In this document: positions 23,283 through 32,873 of the stretch, one piece after another
Numbering within the stretch: the stretch's first letter is position 1
Layout: each line of letters starts with the position of its first letter
Assembly (NCBI GenBank): GCA_015680685.1
Contig: MNCI01030283.1
Span: 4,781 to 68,780 of the forward strand
DNA length: 64,000 nt
Direction: 5' to 3'
Origin: Gnetum montanum
Taxonomy: Eukaryota; Streptophyta; Gnetopsida; Gnetales; Gnetaceae
The notes under the pieces: model-generated
What the model saw: the letters and a program-made list of their open reading frames with translations, nothing else
The model's database searches: none
Told to the model about the DNA's origin: nothing
Position numbers and translations under genes: made by a program

Positions 23283-24400
23283 TTACCGCTTTAGATATAT
23301 ATGGTTCACAAGATTCGGTAACTCATTTCCATTAATATCTGCTAGCTTGAATGCACCATTGCCATACACATCAGTTACCAAGAAAGGGCCCTCCCAGTTT
23401 GCAGAGAACTTTCCTACTGGTTCGCGAACGGCCTTGAGAACCAAATCTCCTTTCTTGATTGGGCGTTGTTGAAGATTATGATGGTGCTTCTGCCTCTGCT
23501 TATCTTGATACTTTTCGATGGTATCAAGCATCTATATTCGCTTCTCCTCTACTGAATCCAAATCCATGATCCGAGACTCGGTGTGTTGAGCCTCATTTAT
23601 AATCGTGGAGAGGACCATTCACAGAGAAGGAACTTGTAATTCGAGGGGCAGCACCACCTCAGATCCATAGACTAGGCTATAGGGCGTACTATCTGTAGCT
23701 GTTCTGCATGTGGTACGATACGCCCATAGCACATAGAGGATCTTTTCATGCCACCATCTCTTGTTGCTGTCGAGCATTTTCTTGAGTAAGTTGATAATGA
23801 CCTTGTTTGTCGCTTCAGCTTGACCATTCACTTGCGGGTAATAAGGCGAGGAAAAAGATTGTTTAATACCAAGGTTGTCACAAAAGGATTTGGTTTCCAG
23901 ACTACTAAATTGTGGCCCATTTTCGGTCACGATAGTCATTGGGAGGCCAAATCTAGTTACAATGTTTTCTAGAATGAAATGAAAAATCTGTTGAGACGTG
24001 ATCTTTCGCAAAGGGATGGCTTCCATCGACTTCATGAAGTGCTCAGTGGTAGTGATTATGAAGCTATGACCTGTGGAAGATTTCGGTATGATAGGCCCTA
24101 TAATGTCTAATCCCCATCATTCAAAGGGCCATGTTATCTGAGTCGTGTGTAGTTCTGTAGGAGACACATGTATAAGATTTGTGTAACACTGACATGTGTC
24201 ACACATTTTAACCTTTATAAGACAATCTTTTTCCATGTATGGCCAATAATACCCTAAGCGACGGATTTTAGAGGCCATGGCTCGTGGTGCTACGTGTCCT
24301 CCGCATAATCCCTCGTGGACTTCGCTGACTATACGTTGGCCCTCGTCTTTGTTAACGCAAGTAAGTAGCACTCCATCAAAAGAGCATCTATAAAGAGTAC
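23283..24400 (-). pseudogene. integrase of A, nearly open
   Basis: This is the last domain of the single-frame pol. HHCC zinc module: HEGLCGGHVAPRAMASK, then IKVKMCDTC (about 24330-24180). Catalytic core: WGLDIIGP (first Asp, about 24100), then VTENGPQFSS (about 23930), where the second catalytic Asp of the usual DNG word is Glu. GIKQSFSSPYYPQVNGQAEA then carries the catalytic Glu. The C-terminal module IKKGDLVLKAV...NWEGPFLVTDVYGNGAFKL lies near 23450-23330. In-frame stops are TGA at 24114 (where ERW is usual), TGA at 23616 and TAG near 23532. Two fit CGA-to-TGA and one CAG-to-TAG decay. Confidence 0.9.
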
Positions 24401-24479
24401 TATCTCCTATGATGACGTACTGCCTAGCTCGCTTGCGGATTGCATCTTTTTGTGCACATGTTAGTTCGTGCAGTGGTTC

Positions 24480-25094
24480 GCCATGCAAGAGGTAAGTTTT
24501 AATGTTGTCGTACCACTCTGGCGTTCTATCCTCGAGCAGTGAAGATATTTGCGTCGCCTGAATGATAGGACTTGTACAATCTATTATTAAGGTGGGACAA
24601 GTGTTGAATAGGTGAGAAGACACGTTTAAAGCTAATGTAGCCAGTGCATCAGCTAGCATGTTGTCATTTCGAGGTATGTGTTGGGCATCGATCGTTGTGA
24701 ACTGCTTCAGAAGATCTTTAGCTATATCGCAGTAGGGCTGTAAATGTATAGCCTTGCAAGCGTAGACTACTGTGATTTGATTTATAACAAGCATCGAATC
24801 ACCCCTAATTTCCAGGTGTTGAACATCAAGCTCTTTGGCTATTAATAAACCCCTGAGGAGTCCCTTGTACTCTGCCACGTTGTTCATATAGGGAAAGGTC
24901 AAGTGGTAAGCGTGAAGACGTACATCCTCAGGTGAAAGCGAAATGACTATGGCGGCACTGCCACCTCTAGCGGTTGAAGCTCCGTCAAAATATAACGTTG
25001 CTTCGGGGCCTGTTAAAACAGGGCTTAAACTATGTACATGCTCGTTTGGAAATTCAGGATGTATGGTTGCCTGACTATCAATAGGCGAGGTTAT
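24480..25094 (-). pseudogene. archaeal-type second RNase H of A
   Basis: This domain follows the RT-RNase H block after a TAA near 25095 and is in the same frame. Catalytic residues are visible in order: YFDGASTARGGSAAIVI (first Asp), NVAEYKGLLRGLLIAKEL (Glu), EIRGDSMLVINQI (Asp), NDNMLADALATLAL (last Asp). It removes RNA from RNA/DNA hybrids. A second RNase H of this archaeal/plant-like type is a known mark of the Tat lineage. All key residues are intact. Confidence 0.88.
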
Positions 25095-25097
25095 TAG

Positions 25098-26759
25098 TTA
25101 GTCAGCTATCGCTTGGCCTTTCATAGAAGATTGGCCAATATAATGCAGATCGAATTCTGCCGTGATAGCTTTCCAATGAGCTATTTTACTACTTTCGTAC
25201 AGATTATGTGTAATAGCCCTAAGGATGTTATTTTTGCAAATTATGTTGACCTGGCTACGAAAGAGATAGTGTCTGCACTTTTTGAGCATAAACACTAATG
25301 CTAAGCAATTACGCTCTACTTCATTGTACCTCGTTTCATACGCACATAGAGCATGACTTAAGTAATATATGGGTACTTCTGACCCATCATCTCTCTTTTG
25401 ACAAAGTAATGCAGCTAAGGCTACGTCTGATGTTGCGAGGTAAATGTAAAATGGTTGATCCGTTTGTGGCAGGAATACTGTTGGCAAGCATTGAAGCTCT
25501 TGCTTCAAGCTGTCAAACGCACGCTGACAATCGTCCGTCCATTCGAAATTAACTCCCTTTTTTAGCAGATGCTGCATAGGGTGTAACTTATCCGTTAGCC
25601 TCAAAATGAACCACCTGATAAACTGTAACCTCCCTTGTAATCTACGTAATTGCTTGAGATTTGTAGGGGGTGTCAATTCAACAATGGCTTTGACTTTGTC
25701 AGGATCTACTCGTATACCAGTTTTCGATACCACAAACCCCAGCATGCGTCCGGTTTTGACTCTGAATATGCACTTCTTTGGGTTGAGTCGGAGGTCATAT
25801 TTAGAGCATCTTTTAAGGACTAACTCTAGATCCTTCGAATGATCTTCTGACCTTATAGACTTAATAGCTATATCATCAACATAATCATTCAGTCTCCCTA
25901 GGAGGTAATCGCTAAAGATGTACGTCATAGCTCGTTGATATGTAGCTCCGGCATTTTTTAACACAAAAGGCATCATTGTGTAGCAAAAGGTCCCCCAAGG
26001 TGTCATGAATGTCATTGTCAGCTGGTGTTCTGGGTTGATGCGTATTTGATTATATCCTGAGAAGCCATCCATGAAGGATAAAAGTGCATGCCCAGCGGTC
26101 GTATCCACTAGTTGGTCGATACTCGGTAATGGGAAATTATCTTTGATTGTAGCTTTGTTCAAGTCTCGGAAGTCTATGCAGATGCGTATCCCTCCAGTCT
26201 TTTTAGGAACAACTACAATGTTAGATACCCAGTGTGAGTAATCAACCGTGTGAATAAAACTAGCCTGGTACAGTTTAGTGATCTCATCATATACTGCTAG
26301 CGCGAATTCTGGCTTAATTTTTCATACTTTCTATCTAACTGCTTTGATATGGGGATCTAGAATTATGTTGTGCTATATTAATCTTGGGTCTAGTCCCGGC
26401 ATATCTTCGTATGACCATGCAAACACTGTGATGTTGTTCTGGAGGACCTGCTTTATGTTATCATGTATCTTTTGGTCTAGTAAAGAACTAACCTTAAGAG
26501 TTTTAGTCTCACCTTTATGCGTAACCATAGAGACCGCATTAAGGGGGTCTTCGGTTACATCTCCAGCTTCCAGATTTAGCGTGTGCGTCGATTGTTCTGG
26601 CCAGTCTAGAGATGTTTCCGACGTGGCTATGGTTGCGTCATTGAGGGCAAGGTTAGTTTCTACTAGTGTGGGATCAAATTGTTTAATGATTTCCCTGTGT
26701 GGGCCTGTTAAAACTAGGAGCGCAGATAAAGTTTCGTCCATTTGACAATTGTGCTGCAA
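25098..26759 (-). pseudogene. pol: reverse transcriptase and RNase H of A, nearly open
   Basis: The N-terminal region (26759-26373) contains the link LNLEAGDVTEDPLNAV and FAWSYEDMPGLDP. After three stops (TAG, TAG, TGA at about 26370-26320) RT motifs follow: NIVVVPKKTGGIRICIDFRD, LNKATIKDNFPLPSIDQLVD, LSFMDGFSGYNQIRINPEH, MMPFVLKNAGATYQRAM (PFGL in most relatives, here PFVL), active site YVDDI (about 25870), LNPKKCIFRV. Thumb/connection and RNase H: QAFDSLKQEL-like, FYIYLATSDVALAALL, and YNEVERNCLALVFMLKK. From 26162 to 25098 the frame is uninterrupted for 354 codons. Pol has no in-frame link to gag or protease; about 5 kb with the antisense gene lies between. Confidence 0.92.
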
Positions 26760-27083
26760 AATTATGAAAGTAATTAGAAAGACACTAAGTTGGATGCGAT
26801 AAGCATTTAGCGTATAACACTTAGTTTAGTCTAAAAAGAAAAAGGATGTGATGTGACGTTTCTGAGCATGAGAAGCAAACTAAATTTTGAAAATCATGAA
26901 TAGCTTGTAATTAATGCGACCTAATTACGAGGAGATAAGATGCAGTAGTTTAAGGTCATTTTGGACCATAATGCATGTGATATTTGTCACAATTAATGCC
27001 TTGATTTTTGGGTTCTAGCTCATACTGACACCAGTATTTGGGTAAGTTTCGCTTTAATCGGGCGTCAAGTCGGTTAGTTTTGC
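26760..27083. promoter_or_regulatory. bidirectional interval between pol start and antisense gene
   Basis: This interval separates the pol frame (leftward) and the antisense gene (rightward). It is A/T-rich, with one hairpin copy at 26948-26971. No frame of interest is seen. If the antisense gene is transcribed, its upstream control would be here. Confidence 0.35.
26948..26971. repeat. single hairpin repeat copy before pol, element A
   Basis: TAGTTTAAGGTCATTTTGGACCATAA-type copy: arms GGTC (26954-26957) and GACC (26964-26967) around six bases. E has two copies at the same place (11038-11100). Confidence 0.6.
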
Positions 27084-27090
27084 ATATAAG
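27084..27090 (+). promoter_or_regulatory. TATA-like box of the antisense gene
   Basis: ATATAAG within TTTTGCATATAAGTAGG, 127-133 bases upstream of the first ATG of the antisense gene at 27217 and on the same strand. It is a plausible plant core promoter, but single motifs of this size are common in A/T-rich DNA. Confidence 0.35.
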
Positions 27091-27216
27091 TAGGCAGTTC
27101 TTATCAAAAACAGGTTGTTGGCTAATGCAAATTTGAATTCTCAACTGTCACAGAGAGAAGAAAAAAGAGCAAAAGATTGCAGTGTGTTATTTGTGAAGGT
27201 GTTTAGGACTGTAACA

Positions 27217-30200
27217 ATGGCGCCGAAAGTGAGAGGAAAGAATACCAAATTGGCTAAAATTCACGAAGTACAAGGGAGCCTGCAACGTGCTTCGTAGGCC
27301 TTGGTCGAAGTGAGAGATGTCACTCCCCTGAATCGGTAGGCCATCTCTTACTTACTCGTATTACTTCCTGTGATATGCTTTTTTGTTATGTTTATCTTTT
27401 TGCATCCTCTACGTAAACTAGAGTTTTAGGCTATAGACCTCGTATTGAAGCAAGGGTTTAGACAACAGTATTGCGTCTATCACCGTTGTTTGAGACAGAC
27501 CTTGTACTATTACAAGGGTTTCAGCGATTTCGACTGTATGGCTAGAGCGTAATTTTGTAAATTTTCCTATAGTTTAAGCATGCAATCGGAATCTAGATGG
27601 TAACGTGTTTATTTTCTGTACAGTATCATGGTGAAACCCGTCCTAATCGTTTTGGATATAGTTGGGGTTTTATGTTGTATAAACCCTATCGTACCCAATG
27701 TTTCTCCCCCTCAGACTCGAGTAGGGGAAGGCTATATGGTTTTGGAAGGGTGCGCTAGAGTTTTTGCAGTTTTTGTTGCGTAATTACAGTATTATTGTGT
27801 GGTCGCATTTGTTGGGCGATGTGGCCGGCACTATTTTGGAACATTTGTTAGTGGGTTATACGCAGGGCATCCTGGCTTTCCTGACATACAGGGCTATTGA
27901 TACTGGGCATCCCCAAGATCACGAACTTAGTGCCAGAGGCTTGAGGCATCTAAGTTGGATCTGGAAGATGCCCATATTTAGCTGTTATCATGCGTATAAT
28001 ACTTTATTCATGGCTCGTCATGTCTCGACTTACTTTTAGAATCCACCAGGCACAGTGTATTATTCGGGCGGGTAAGTTATTTTACTGGCAGTATTGTTAA
28101 TATGTTTCTAATGTCTGAATTGGCAAAGTGTAGGATAGTAATGTGTTATATGATACAGGTTTTTCATCAACGAAAATGGGTTAGTAGGCAATAATGATAC
28201 ATTGTCTTGGACGGAAACGACAATAAAGGAGTTTACATCCACCATCAACGTACGCGCTAGTGTAATGGGGCAAATGGCTTTTGACATTCACGAGTATCCC
28301 ACTCGTTATGCTGATTCCTTCAAGAATTGTCAGAACCTCGGGTGGTTACATGAGGAATGGACTTTGAACCCACGCCTTACCCTCGCGGACGTGCAAAGGA
28401 AGCTCCCTCCATTTCCTTTGCCATTTGGACCTGGTAAGTTTCGTTGCTGCTATTAGCTATAGGATATTACATTTTTTTTGAAATGTTGCATAATAGTTTT
28501 TTCGCTATCTTGACATGTGCCTTGTGTTATTAGTCAGGGAATCCCAAGAGATTACCATCACGATTTCTGGCCACGAGACGAACACCCTCCTCTTCCGTTA
28601 TGGTGACATAAAGGAGGCACAACGTTGGCTCGGCCACATGGTGGCCCTAATTGCATTGGTCACCAAGTTGCGGGAAGCGAGGCTGATGCATTTATTCTTA
28701 GCCGTAACCCCTGATGTCCCCGCAAGCGAAATGCTAACCTTGGTTAACTCCTTCAGCGAGGGAGCTAAACGTTTTTGCACGGGCGTGCGTCACATACGTG
28801 TAAACTTTGATATCGATGCTCAGCTGTTTATTGACCTCTTTGGTGTCCCCTCTGATGGTCTTCCCGTAGAGGAAAAATCGAGGAGAAGTGTCAAATGTTA
28901 GGAAGAGCTAGAGGAGTGGTTGAGGACCAAGAAGGAAACCAAGGGGATCCCTTGTGAGAAGATCGACTTAGAGGTCGCCAAGACTATTTATCCCCTCTTT
29001 TGAGCCCGAGCTTTCCCCAAAACACTTTCGTAGGGGAAGTTCTTGACTATAGAACATGCCTGTATTATGCAAGAGGTGATGGAGGAAGGGACCCAATTCG
29101 ACTGGGCAAGCTATTTCTCTGAGGGGTTACACACTGAAATGGTGAGGCTCCGCCAAATGCTCGAGTTGCATTTCAGTGTGCACTTCGCCTTCTTCATAGC
29201 TTGCCTTCGACGTTTTGCCAAATTTTTGGTTGTCCAGAGGAATGGGGTCTAGGTCCTACAAGATCGAGACTAGTTATCCAAACCTTGGATTTCTCATATC
29301 TTCGGCACTACCTAGGCACAGGATCCTCCGGAGGGAATTGGGAAGTTGCTGTCTATAACGAATAGGGATGTGGTGGCACCTCGAATGCGAGGCCCTGACA
29401 GCGTAGGTGGGGTGCTTCCCACTTACATTGGTGATGCGTCACAAGGGAAGCATCTGACTGCAAAGATAGTAGATGCCTCGGTTTAGCGTAAAAGGCCTTG
29501 CCTAACTGAGTCGCCTGCGGAACCAGCGGGTGGCACAGACAGAACTGTGCAAGTCAGAGTTCAGCGGAGTAAACCTCCGCCTGGTAAGCATAAAGACATA
29601 GTGAAAGTTATGGAAATTATTGTATTACGCAGCTTTATTTAGGATATTCTAAATTGTTTAAATGTTTCATGTGGCATGAACAGGGAGGCCTACGGAGCGG
29701 TTGACCCCTGAAACAGGGGCAGTGGTATTACGGTGTGGGGAAGGGGCCCCAGTTTTGGAAAAGGAGGCCCCGACAGTTAGAATAAGTGATGCACAGACCC
29801 TTATGTGTGAGGAGAGAGAGGAGGCGGAAAACGTTGACGCACTCCCCACTGTAACAGGCAGAGGTAATCAGTGTATTAGGATTTTTAAGGAATTCTGTTA
29901 ATAGCTAGAAATTTTAACTTAATGACGCTACAGATGAACAAAGCGCATCCTCGTCTGCCATTGTCAGTAGAGTGTGGGGGGAATTCCCTGATAAGTTTGC
30001 CTTCATGGATGGCGTTGTCAGTGATATGATCGAGCGCCTCAAGCGCATGGACCCTGAGGCTGGTATGTTACTGCTATTGTACGCTTATTTTATAATAAGG
30101 TTGTAATGTTTATTTACGTTTGATAATATTTGTTATCAGGAGCTCCCCTTCGATGGGATCCTACGGAGCCCATTGACCTGGACACAGTCGAGCCTTCATT

Positions 30201-31290
30201 GGACGACACGGTCATGCCATGCAACATTTACAAGGAAATGCATAAATGTGCGTTACGCTCGACCCGCTCCTTGTGGGAGAGTCAAAACGTCAATGAAGAC
30301 CTCTGGAAGAAGTTGCAGAGGTCAAAGAAGGAAAGAATGTCTCTGACCAAAGAGGTCAGAGACTTAAGATCGTGATGTGAATTCCTGCAGGTGTGAGGAA
30401 CGGATGAGGAGGACTGGCATATGGCTGTTATTGACTACGCTCGCTACTGGATCGTGGTCAGAAACAGCATGCAAACCAGTTGTGAATTGGTGGAGTAAAG
30501 GATGCAAATATAGCTCTTGGCCCAGAAGAACCAGGACTGGAAGGACTTTTGCGCAAGCATCCAAGAGTGGGGTCAAAAAGAAAAAGATCACAAGCATCTG
30601 TATAGGCGAGAAAGTCTCGCTTATCGTTAGCACTATCAAGATTCTACCGTTGAAGCTCAATCCTTGTGGGTGTTCCTCGACATCATTGGTGCATCTAAGG
30701 CCTTCGAAAAGTTCCAGGAGCAGGTGACAGTAAGCACGTCCTCGGAAAGGGAAATTACTCTTCTCGGAGAAGAGACTACAATCCCTACTTTCTTCCCCAA
30801 ACCACCCCAGTGGACTAGCATGGAGAAAGGGAAAGTGAAGGCTGGAACTATTCTGGGGGATGGAGTTTGGTCTGAGCTAACCAAAGATGAAATTATGCAA
30901 CGCCTGTGGGTCGGTTTAGACTAACTCCCCTTTGCTGCGGATGCAGGACCATCGTGAGTAAGTTTGAATGTTATTGAATTTAAATTTTCTGATTTGTTTT
31001 ATCATGGTTTTTTCTTATGTATTTATTGTATGTAGGTATAAGGAGTGGATGAAGAAGGTGGACATGATGGCGAGCATGTTCAGGAAGAAGAGCGTAATGA
31101 TGCAGACCGTCCTTTTGGGGAGCGAGTGTTAGTGCAAGAACCCCATGAAGATGACATTCCTCATGAAGGAATATCCTCTAAAAGGGATGGCCCACTCGAG
31201 GACGATTTGTTAGGCTTAGAGGTAGACTTAAGGGATACTGGTGACAGTGGTACTAGGGGGATGCGTAATTGTGATTTACGCATGCTTTTA
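27217..31290 (+). pseudogene. antisense multi-exon gene of element A, unknown family
   Basis: It lies opposite to gag-pol, between protease and RT. Predicted exons: 27217-27335, 27715-28071, 28159-28433, 28534-29583, 29684-29863, 29934-30062, 30140-30953, and perhaps 31035 to about 31290. Each inferred intron is GT...AG (donors GTAAGT or GTAAGC in four), and phases match at the first six junctions. The product would be about 975 residues. It has a basic N-terminus (MAPKVRGKNTKLAKIHEV), an exon 2-4 core with FLLRNYSIIVWSHLL, HEYPTRYADSF, YGDIKEAQRWLGHM and LHTEMVRLRQMLELHFSVHF, then a charged helical region (WKKLQRSKKERMSLTKEV; QKNQDWKDFCASIQEWGQ). The putative last exon is acidic. Stops (for example TAG 27295, 28037, 28899, 29031, 29313; TGA 28998) break it. 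E conserves the same exons. I cannot assign a domain; it may be a captured host gene or an old element-encoded accessory protein. Confidence 0.75.
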
Positions 31291-31340
31291 TTGATGAATT
31301 TGAACAATGGCAATATGAATGTCGGCAAGATTACTTATGA

Positions 31341-31460
31341 NAGGCCTTTACTAGTTTTAGGTCATTGCGGGCCATGACTAGTTTTAGGCCGTTGCAGGCC
31401 ATGACTAGTTTTAGGCCGTTGTAGGCCATCGCTAGTTTTAGGCCTTTGCGGGCCATCTGC
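31341..31460. repeat. hairpin repeats after protease, element A
   Basis: Four copies of CTAGTTTTAGGCC-N6-GGCCAT, 27 to 30 bp each: GGTC/GGCC at 31360, then GGCC/GGCC at 31387-31400, 31415-31428 and 31441-31454. The unit has the same backbone as the array at 22680-23250 but a different, still complementary, stem. An unresolved base (n) lies at 31341. The array marks the downstream end of the antisense gene. Confidence 0.75.
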
Positions 31461-31848
31461 GTACGTCTGGGAGTGTAATTGATAAAAATGTACATATCTG
31501 CGTAATTGTGCTAATATCACTAATAGAAGTCAAGAAACGTAAATGGCGTAAAATGGGGAATGTAAATAGCATAATGAACAGAAAGTGTAAATATGTATGT
31601 ATATTAAAGAGAACTGACAATCAAATTTGATAAGCGTAAATGAAAAACTAGTGAAAATGTAACGATGTGCATAAACACCACTCAAATTAGTCACCAACCC
31701 GTAATTGTTTCTTTAGGGCTTTTACGTTCAGCGGTGCGTAAGGGCGAGGAGGTTTATGGCCTGACTCTTCCACATCGTCCTCTTCTCCCTGAAATGGTAG
31801 GTCTGCCTAGGCTAGGCTGTCATGATTCATTTCGACTTGTTCGGGAAC
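31461..31848. other. unassigned 0.4 kb between hairpin array and protease of A
   Basis: A/T-rich sequence with GTAAATG and GCGTAA words (31480-31720). No motif or frame is supported. In gag-pol sense it is the segment following the protease end. Confidence 0.35.
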
Positions 31849-32700
31849 TCAGACATGGGTTTGATCTTCAGGCATCTCGATCTCCGAACCCCGTTCTTCT
31901 TCGATGTTGTTGATAGTCCTAGGAATTATTTCATCATCGTGTATTACTACCTCTCCCCCTGCATAAGGGAGGTGTATCGCTTGGTGTATTGGTGATGAAA
32001 CTGCCCTCAGTTGGGCTAGCCAGGACCTCCCTGAGATCATATTGAAACCGGGCATCTCCTCGACAATGATGAATGTGGCCTCTGTTGGGAATTGATCCCC
32101 TACCACAAATTTGATATGCACCATTCCCTTGACTTGAACTCGTGCCTCGTTGAACGAATTTAGGCACGATGTCGTTGTGGGGGGGATCTGGTCGACCAGG
32201 CCCAACTTATCCACTATAGGATAAGGGATGACATTCGCAGCCGTGCCATTATCAATGTGCACCCTCTGGATCCGATATTGATCAACCCGGATGGTGATAA
32301 ACATGGGTTCTGTCATTACTCGATCTTTCTCAGGATCATCTTTGATGGATTCATCATGAAAGGTCAAAGGGGTTGGTTTAGGTTGCTTAGCAGCGGGAGG
32401 AAGCATGATAGCATGTATCGCTTCCTCTTGCATTGGTAAGCCTTCATCCACAGGTATGGATGTCAGCATACGGACCATAGCCTCACGGTGCTTTTGAGAT
32501 GTCATAAGCAAGTCATAGAGGCTCAAAGTTGTATTCTTCTATTTCAGAGTTTGCTTGACTTGCATAAAGATGTCGAGGAGGTCTTGTTCTCAGCTGGGTT
32601 GCTTATCTCCTCTATCTTCTTCCATTCGCCCTAAGAGACGAATCTCCCGAGGTGGAACAGTGTCAGTTGGAGGATTGTGTTTCTTCCTGTCGAGGGGAGG
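31849..32700 (-). pseudogene. aspartic protease of A
   Basis: An open stretch of 225 codons (32526-31849) starts in SLYDLLMTSQKHREAMVRML. The protease core reads YRIQRVHIDNGTAANVIPYP (catalytic word DNG), then IVDKLGLVDQIPPTTT, a flap region, and MPGFNMISGRSWLAQL. Most retroviral proteases have DSG or DTG; DNG occurs here and NDG, DDR and DDE in the related copies B, E and F, so the family ancestor probably had D(D/N)G. The frame differs from that of gag (32874) and pol, with a shift between about 32530 and 32870. Upstream PPREIRLLGRMEEDRGDK is shared with E (PXEIHLLGRMEEMKANK). Confidence 0.85.
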
Positions 32701-32873
32701 TGGTTGTGTTTCTATACCCTTGTCTTGCCGATAAGGTGCAGGCGTAGGGACAGAGATGAGGGACCTGGGCTTAGCGAAGCCTAGGGTAGAGTGGTTTTTG
32801 GTGGCATTAATTAACGCATCTCCTTCCTTTTTTTATTGGGTGGCGATTGATGGTCTTGGTTAGAAGCTTGCCC

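Noticed and set aside
26278-26745. 155-codon plus-strand frame
   Set aside because: Antisense shadow of the start of A pol, with no counterpart in E.
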